Source of the DNA: Phoronis ovalis
Taxonomy: Eukaryota; Phoronida; Phoronidae
DNA: 13,957 nt
Direction of reading: 5' to 3'
Assembly: GCA_028565635.1 (NCBI GenBank)
Contig: JAOXYB010035118.1
Location: 1 to 13,957, forward strand
In this document: positions 8,966 to 13,957 of the stretch, one piece after another
How positions within the stretch are numbered: the stretch's first letter is position 1
How the letters are laid out: each line of letters begins with the position of its first letter
Notes under the pieces: generated by a model
What the model was told of the DNA's origin: nothing
The model's input: the letters and a program-made list of their open reading frames with translations, nothing else
Databases searched by the model: none
Position numbers and translations under genes: made by a program

Positions 8966-9049
8966 CACATTTGCATCAAACAGCGGAACAGCAAAGATGT
9001 AATGAAAAATTTCAAGAAATAAAACTATCAAAATAACGTGTTTATACAT
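8966..9049 (-). CDS. Exon 1 of the secreted pro-protein: start codon and signal peptide
   Basis: The ATG at 9049-9047 opens 28 codons ending in ...DANV, directly followed by a perfect GTAAGT donor (8965-8960). Residues 1-20 are a textbook signal peptide: Met-Tyr-Lys-His, a hydrophobic core VILIVLFL, and a likely cut after Ala20 (IFA, before VPLFDANV). The exon ends on a codon boundary, and the acceptor at 6299 also starts in phase 0 (GTT CCG TAT), so the two join without a frame change. An undetected exon between them cannot be excluded. The exon was found by reading the reverse strand; it is too short for ordinary frame length filters. Confidence 0.75.
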
Positions 9050-9300
9050 CGTGTGAGAACACGCAGAAGCACGTATTTCTTCCTGTAGTTTAAACAGGTT
9101 ATAATGATTTTTCTTTAAACCAAACCAGATGATAGCATTAGAAAATCTTTAGTAATGACTGACACACGCATCAAAAGCTTTTTACCGACGAAATCGTGTT
9201 GTGGTGCTTTTTGTACCCGGTTTTGTATGCATAATGCCTTATAACTTATCCACGTGATATAAATGCACGTAGCTTAGCAACAAATCATAAGTGGATTTTT
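9050..9300 (-). promoter_or_regulatory. Upstream region / 5' UTR of the secreted pro-protein gene
   Basis: This is the sequence just upstream of the exon 1 ATG. It contains an E-box palindrome CACGTG at 9251-9256 and weak TATA-like sequences reading ATTTATATC (about 9265-9257) and CATTATAACC on the minus strand. None is at a measured distance from a known transcription start, so individual sites are speculative. There may also be an untranslated first exon further up. Confidence 0.25.
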
Positions 9301-10302
9301 CAAATGTATTACACGCCTTTTTAAAATGATTCATAGACCAAGAACAGCTTAACAGGCTTAAAAACAGAAAAGGGAATAAAACCTTCAGTATATAAGAATA
9401 CTAGTCCATAATGAGGGTACCTGTTATAAATTTGACATTACCGCCTGGCAAAACGGGCGATCCCAAAATGCAAGAAACTCCCAGCTGTTGAAAATGAAAA
9501 TATATGGTCTTCGGATGCAAATTCGTTTTACAATTCCACAGACGCATGCACTTGAAACGAATTTTCAATTAGGATTGCCAGATCAAGACATTAATCAACT
9601 TGTCAGTAATTTTGCTTTCATTAAAGTAAACAAAAATCCACAAAACAAAGTTTTTTTAGCACCCTAAGTGGTTTCTATACAGATTCTCTTGAGGAAGCCC
9701 ATATATTTTTCAAATTATTTCGATTGATAATCAGTTCAATTTATAAGCATATATGTATATTATTTCATTAGCCCATATATTGTTGATCTATTACTAGATC
9801 TACTAGATTTAAAATAGCCATATCATAACAATCACATTACAGGTTAAGAAGAAACTTCAGTTACTTATTAAAATAAACATATAAAGAAATTCGACTGAAA
9901 AGAAGCCATTTGTTACAGGTGCCATTCCAAAACGATTAGTGACAATTTCGTTTTAACATCTCAGAAGAAAAACAATGAGTTTTGACTAAAATTAATTTAG
10001 AACATTACCGGCTTTGAATTGTGTTTTATCTGCACCAGCTTTAAAAAAAATTAACTTACTAAAGCGTGTACAATTCGGATAGAGTGCGCTAGATGGCGTG
10101 CCTGGTCTATTGGAGATTTAAAGATGAGTTCCCAGCAGACGGCTTGCAATGTTAAGCCGAGGTTTAAGCTGGATATTTTGCATCATAGGGTATGTAATCA
10201 TATAACACTTTGACTCGGATGAATTCGACGCCTTACTACACAAATGGTAAAAGTGTGTAGTTATTGTCAGTTAACAATCACTTTCTCAATAAAGAAAGCA
10301 GC
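9301..10302. other. Intergenic, nothing identified
   Basis: AT-rich sequence without a credible exon. A short GC-richer patch near 9440-9480 (ACCGCCTGGCAAAACGGGCG) and another at 10085-10160 might be repeat fragments, but I have no second copy in the window to compare with. Confidence 0.5.
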
Positions 10303-10875
10303 ATCTAGACCCCGAGGGGCTCACTTGAAAAAAAGTCGGGTACGCATGCTTGACCGAAAAACGGGGAAAAGGGGTACCTTTTTCGACGTTCGACGGGGTT
10401 CCCGGGAACCCCGTTTAGGGGTCGATTTTGGCGGAAAACCACATTTAGGGGTATGTTTTTGGCAAATGTAACTTCCCGTTTAGGGGTTGGTTTACACCTA
10501 CACCTCCCGTTTAGGGGTCCCTTTTTCAGTGCGAACAGCGAGCATTGCCTTTTTGCGACCATTTTGCAATTTTTTTTATAATTTAGTGTACTATTTTGTT
10601 TTTGCTCGTCCCTAGGGTTCAAAATAAGCCCCTAAACGGGAAATAGAGGATCAAAATACCACCCCTAAACGGGAGGTGTAGGTGAAAAATCAACCCCTCA
10701 ACGGGAAGTTACATTTGCCAAAAACATACCCCTAATTGTGTTTTTCCGAAAAAATCGGCCCCTAAAGCTAAATGGGGTTCCCGTCGAAAGTCAAAAAAGG
10801 TACCCCATACCCTCGTTTTTTCGGATAAGCATGCGTACCCGACTTCTCTTCAAGTGAGCCCCCCGGATCTAGACC
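10303..10875. mobile_element. Non-autonomous foldback DNA transposon with 9-base target duplication
   Basis: The body is 10312-10866 (555 bases). It is flanked by identical direct repeats ATCTAGACC at 10303-10311 and 10867-10875, a 9-base target-site duplication. The left end CCGAGGGGCTCACTTGAA and the inverted right end CCGGGGGGCTCACTTGAA differ by one base. The match continues inward through GTCGGGTACGCATGCTT, GGGGTACCTTTTT, GGGGTATGTTTTTGGCAA, ATGTAACTTCCCGTT and CACCTACACCTCCCGTTTAG, so each arm is over 200 bases. The unpaired centre is about 10530-10625. No transposase is encoded, and the frames over it are chance. Long arms plus a 9-base duplication fit a Mutator-like (MULE) derivative best. 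hAT (8-base) and Merlin (8-9 base) are alternatives. Confidence 0.9.
10410..10775. repeat. Interspersed CCCGTTTAGGGG motif, about nine copies in two mirrored sets
   Basis: The left arm has CCCGTTTAGGGG at 10410-10421, ACATTTAGGGG at 10441-10451, and CCCGTTTAGGGG at 10475-10486 and 10506-10517. The right arm has the complement CCCCTAAACGGG at 10629-10640 and 10662-10673, CCCCTCAACGGG at 10694-10705, and decayed forms at 10729 and 10759. Spacing is 30-35 bases throughout. The copies lie within the foldback transposon arms. Confidence 0.85.
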
Positions 10876-11498
10876 ATCTAGTGGGGGAAATTTGTCATTT
10901 GTTTCCAGGTTCTCTGCATGGCTGTTTCCTCGCATATGACGCACTTGATAGCATTTTTCGTTCAAAGGATTTCTGTTGTAGAAGATTGTTTAGAATTCAT
11001 ATCTCATTTATAATCAAAAAATTGCAGAAACCAAACTTTCAATATCTGTTACACAGTGGACGCAATAAATGGCATAAGGTCACAATTAATGTAACTGCAT
11101 TGGTGGCGCAAAGGCTAGCCGTGCTGGAAGTAGTGCCAAAACCTTAAATTTATGATTTTTTCTTTTTTCCTCCTTGGTGCTGGCTTTTTTTCTTTGTTTT
11201 TGTTTGAAAGCGAAATCACTGTATAAGAGATTTAAACTAATATTAGCTTTTTAAAGTAAAATAAACCAAAATGTTATAGGATTATTTGAGCTAGAGCAAA
11301 GCTATGAATTTTATCACAGTTGTGAGGTTGCATTTTTCCGGAGGTAGTCTACATAGTAGAATAGCAAAAATGTTTGATGGTCATGCCTGCACGAAACATT
11401 AAATGGGAGTAGTATGCATAATAATCTTCAGTTCTTAACAGGTAATTTTATTCGCGCAATGTTTGGTAAATTTTTGTAATGATTTAAGTTACAGGAAA

Positions 11499-11536
11499 TT
11501 ACTATAGAAGCGGATGGGAAAATCAATTGTGTCCTT
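11499..11536 (+). repeat. Dispersed repeat copy A (38 bases, second copy at 13697)
   Basis: TTACTATAGAAGCGGATGGG followed by AAAATCAATTGTGTCCTT matches 13697-13734 with 3 differences in 38. About 160 bases upstream of it, CCGGAGGTAGTC (11338-11349) matches CCGGGGTAGTC near 13611, about 85 bases upstream of the second copy. The homologous region is therefore larger and indel-ridden. Confidence 0.7.
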
Positions 11537-11566
11537 ATATCAAATTATTAAAGCGCACCTAGGAAT

Positions 11567-12582
11567 CGGCAAAGAAGATTATTTTCTATTCAAGGTGGCA
11601 CCTCTGTTTGGAAAAACAAAAGTTTCCTATGTGTTGTAACATAAATTTCAATACTATTGTTGATCTCATAATGTATAAATAATCGAAATTCCGCAATAAC
11701 TTCAAGGTAACTGAATAAAAGTGAAAACGGCGCCACCACCTAGTGTCGACTGTGGTATTTTGAATTTTTCAAATGCTCACTTTTTTATGAAAAATGTTTA
11801 AAAAGTTTGGACGGATATTTAGCACAGGAAACAAGTATTCTCACTAGATGTCGCAGAAAATCATTAGGAGGGTAGTTAGAAGAGTTATCAAACACACATT
11901 TTAATCCAAAACTGCTTTATGCACTTGGATAATGTCAAAACGTACGAACTATGCAGAATCACTGTATGACGGTTATCACAGTTTTTTTATGTGACGTGTA
12001 AAACATTACCAAACATTCCTTTGTTTGAGCTGGGAGTTTCTTTTCCACAACGTTTACGAAGTGTAAATATGATTGTGACTATTTTTTTCCTCCTCGTGAA
12101 GTTCCAAAATATTATTTTATAACTTGTTTGGTATAATAGTTTGCTTTTCAGCGGCATGTTTCTCGTCACTCTTTGGGAGTGTCCCTTAGTGAAGTTCGTG
12201 TTACGCAAGTGCCAGACAAAAGATCCTTTACACGGGTAGTGGTACTTGTCAATTGATATGCAAATTACCGTCGTTTTCTTTGAGTGTTGATTATCTATGT
12301 AAAGCGAGTGCGACGACATCTGGCGAGATACTAGTTTTCTAGGTTGATTTTACTTCCACGTTTTCATAAAAAAATGAGCATTTGAAAAATTCAAAATACT
12401 ACATTCTACATTAGGTGGTGTCGCCGTTTTCACTTTTATTCAGGTGCTTTGAAGGAAACTATGTTTTTCCCAAAGTTATTGGGTGTTCTGGGTGCCTGGT
12501 CTGAATGCTGCAAAATATACCCTTTTGCCAGTTTTTTTGTAACGAACATGCGTACCCAGCTATTCTGACTGTCACCCCCCGG
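11567..12582. mobile_element. Second, decayed inverted-repeat (foldback) element
   Basis: The core arms are 11711-11793 and 12361-12443. Both are 83 bases and about 77 match when one is inverted, sharing GAATAAAAGTGAAAACGGCG and TATTTTGAATTTTTCAAATG. Matching continues inward (AGTATTCTCACTAGATGTCG near 11836 against the inverse of CGACATCTGGCGAGATACT near 12313). It also continues outward (GGAAAAACAAAAGTTTCCT near 11610 against the inverse of AGGAAACTATGTTTTTCCC near 12452). The left arm has an extra ~85 bases between those outer and core blocks. The right end is probably CACCCCCCGG at 12573-12582. The left end is not resolved, and I found no secure target duplication. No protein is encoded. 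Confidence 0.7.
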
Positions 12583-12765
12583 AGGTATTATCGCTGTATT
12601 TGTGGTGCAGGTTATTATAAGTGTATAAATGTAAATCATGAATACTTGATCGAGTACGAAGTGATAGTCTTTCTCGATAGAGGAACCAAGGTCACTATTC
12701 GCAGCTGTTGCATCACGTGATCTATATTCTTTGAAATAGTTTTGTATAATTCCAGTAGCGGCCAT
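12583..12765 (-). other. Weak candidate first exon, cut into by a transposon end
   Basis: The ATG at 12765-12763 has a good initiation context (A at -3, G at +4). It opens a frame MAATGIIQNYFKEYRSRDAT... that reads as ordinary soluble protein for about 40 codons. The same frame then runs straight into the repeat element ending at 12582, where it cannot be host coding. A CCAAT box in the same orientation lies at 12829-12825. I recognise no family and see no strong donor, so this could be chance. Confidence 0.2.
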
Positions 12766-12944
12766 CGTAAAACTGCTGTGAAGTGTGAATTACATCAGCT
12801 AGCAGCAGATTTTGCAACCGCTGCCATTGGTAAAACACAGGTAATTGGTGAACTACGGCACAGTGTGTAAGAATCGAAATACAACAACATAAAAGACTAC
12901 GACTGTATTTGTTGTATTTTCATTCCAACAAGGCTGCGTATACA

Positions 12945-12953
12945 ATGGGCTGG
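12945..12953 (+). other. Weak candidate gene start (MGW) with splice donor
   Basis: ATG GGC TGG is followed at once by the consensus donor GTGAGT (12954-12959), and the start has A at -3 and G at +4. A candidate next exon begins after ATGCAG at 13131 in the same phase. A very short first coding exon like this is possible but rests on signals alone. Confidence 0.2.
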
Positions 12954-13130
12954 GTGAGTAAATTTCCATTCTTCAATCAAGAATCAAGAGACGAATTTAA
13001 TATCATTGCTGTGACGTTTTTTATTTAGCATCACTGTTAGTATTTGTGATGTTTCTGTAAACACACTAAGACCCCAGTATAAGATTATAATATATGATTC
13101 CGTCCTGAAATAATAGCGTAATACATGCAG

Positions 13131-13183
13131 TGTCGAGCAGTAAAAATAAAAGGTCATCCAAGTCTGCGAATTACCCAGAAAAG
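13131..13183 (+). other. Weak candidate internal exon
   Basis: The stretch lies between a possible acceptor (CATGCAG ending at 13130) and a good donor, AAAAG-GTAAGG, at 13184. Two frames stay open. One, in phase with the start at 12945, encodes CRAVKIKGHPSLRITQK; the other encodes SSSKNKRSSKSANYPEK, which looks more protein-like. I recognise neither. Confidence 0.2.
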
Positions 13184-13690
13184 GTAAGGGTTGCTGCTGT
13201 TGACTTCTATGTTCTTTGCATAACCTCTAAAACTAATGACTTTTCAACATCATTTCTGATTTTTCCATCAAGCATTAAAAATTCGGAACTTTTTGACCTC
13301 TTGATGACGTCTTAAAGTAAATTTCTGAAAGTTCCATGCGTTGATATTTTGACCTTTAGACCTTGTTATGACCTTACAACCTCAAGGACAAAAAAAATAA
13401 ATATTTAACATAATAAGCTCTTGCTAAACAGCCTATTAGCAACATAAATATGTTATAGGAATAAATAAAACAATAGAGCAAATGTCTAGCAGCAGTATAT
13501 ATAACAGACACCTCTGTCTAGCACTTCACAACTCTCCGTGAGGAAGTTTTGACTTTTTGCAGTAAATTTGATGGGATTGTTGGAGTACGAATTTTGTCTC
13601 TGGATATTTTGCCGGGGTAGTCGTCCAAGTGGAAAAGCAGAAATTGATATCCCTTTTCGCCCAAGGATTTTTGATATTTCTATTAAATGT
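13184..13690. other. No gene identified
   Basis: This sequence is AT-rich. CCGGGGTAGTCGTCC near 13611 is the upstream part of the dispersed repeat shared with 11338. The frame to 13315 past the possible donor has no motif. Confidence 0.45.
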
Positions 13691-13696
13691 TTTATG

Positions 13697-13734
13697 TTAC
13701 TATAAAAGTGGATGAGAAAATCAATTGTGTCCTT
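13697..13734 (+). repeat. Dispersed repeat copy B (38 bases, first copy at 11499)
   Basis: TTACTATAAAAGTGGATGAG then AAAATCAATTGTGTCCTT, with 35 of 38 bases identical to 11499-11536. The flanks beyond the repeat diverge. Neither copy encodes anything visible. Confidence 0.7.
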
Positions 13735-13877
13735 GTGCAGATTTTTATTAATTTTTCAAAATTTTATAAATCGAATAAACCTGATGAATTTACCCAAATT
13801 AATGTTTAAACAATTTTATAAAATATTTATAGTTTATAATACAAATGGTTTACAGAGCCTAAAAGACTTTATAAGCT

Positions 13878-13957
13878 GAAGTAAGGGACTGGTCAGAAAT
13901 TACCACAGGGGGGGGGTTGGTGCATTTCAAAAACATGGTGCACAAAAAAATTCAACC
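13878..13957 (+). repeat. Probable end of a G-rich dispersed repeat, cut by the window edge
   Basis: AAGTAAGGGACTGGTCAG leads to a run of nine G (13908-13916) and then TTGGTGCATTTC. This composition differs sharply from the AT-rich preceding 150 bases and has the look of a transposon end, but the rest is outside the window. Confidence 0.35.

Noticed and set aside
10305-10622. Open frames on both strands over the foldback transposon (also 10244-10471 and 10768-10965)
   Set aside because: They translate the inverted-repeat arms and repeated CCCGTTTAGGGG motif; no conserved domain, and the frames end arbitrarily.
10854-11147. Plus-strand 97-codon frame
   Set aside because: It begins inside the transposon end and target duplication, and the remainder has no motif or splice context.
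11987-12319. Minus-strand 110-codon frame within the second foldback element
   Set aside because: The composition is chance-like, it lies in the unpaired centre and inner arm of a repeat, and no transposase motif is visible.
11338-12587. CCGGAGGTA direct repeats as a 9-base target-site duplication of the second element
   Set aside because: The left copy belongs to a dispersed repeat that recurs near 13611 together with its flanks, so it predates or is unrelated to this insertion.

Overview
The window looks like nuclear DNA of a eukaryote, most likely a bivalve or other mollusc. It is AT-rich, its genes are split by GT-AG introns, it has AATAAA poly(A) signals, and it is dense in diverged transposon debris. 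The phylum is an inference from the general style of the repeats and from the animal-type gene, not from a match I could run.

Layout. (1) 1-2873 holds no exon I can defend. It carries diverged dispersed and tandem repeats; the last 430 bases are a roughly 195-base tandem duplication that runs almost to a splice acceptor. (2) 2874-3396 (+) is the terminal coding exon of a ceramide-1-phosphate transfer protein (CPTP/GLTPD1, GLTP fold). It is followed by a 3' UTR that probably ends at the AATAAA at 4281. The first ~40 residues of the protein lie on an exon that I could not find here. (3) 9049 down to 5307 (-) is a two-exon gene. Exon 1 (9049-8966) encodes a signal peptide and ends in a perfect GTAAGT donor. 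A 2.7 kb intron follows, then a 330-codon exon 2 (6299-5307). The 358-residue product is secreted, has no cysteine, and carries a furin-type RRQKR site plus a C-terminal KK...WGKR cleavage/amidation pattern. I do not recognise it; it may be an undescribed peptide or prohormone precursor. The two genes converge tail to tail, and their best poly(A) signals form two arms of one short inverted repeat at 4281-4301. (4) The intron of the minus-strand gene contains a decayed LINE reverse-transcriptase scrap (about 6534-6610) and a minisatellite of nested palindromes (7111-7353). (5) 9050-10300 is the upstream flank of that gene. (6) 10303-10875 is a non-autonomous foldback DNA transposon with long inverted arms, a perfect 9-base target-site duplication (ATCTAGACC) and about nine copies of a CCCGTTTAGGGG-type motif. 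(7) About 11567-12582 is a second, more decayed inverted-repeat element whose right end resembles the ends of the first. (8) 12583-13957 holds two weak divergent candidate gene starts, a second copy of a dispersed repeat and a G-rich repeat cut off by the window edge.

Only two genes are well supported. They are not an operon and no functional link is visible beyond their shared 3' boundary. Most of the structural novelty lies in the repeats and in the unrecognised secreted protein.
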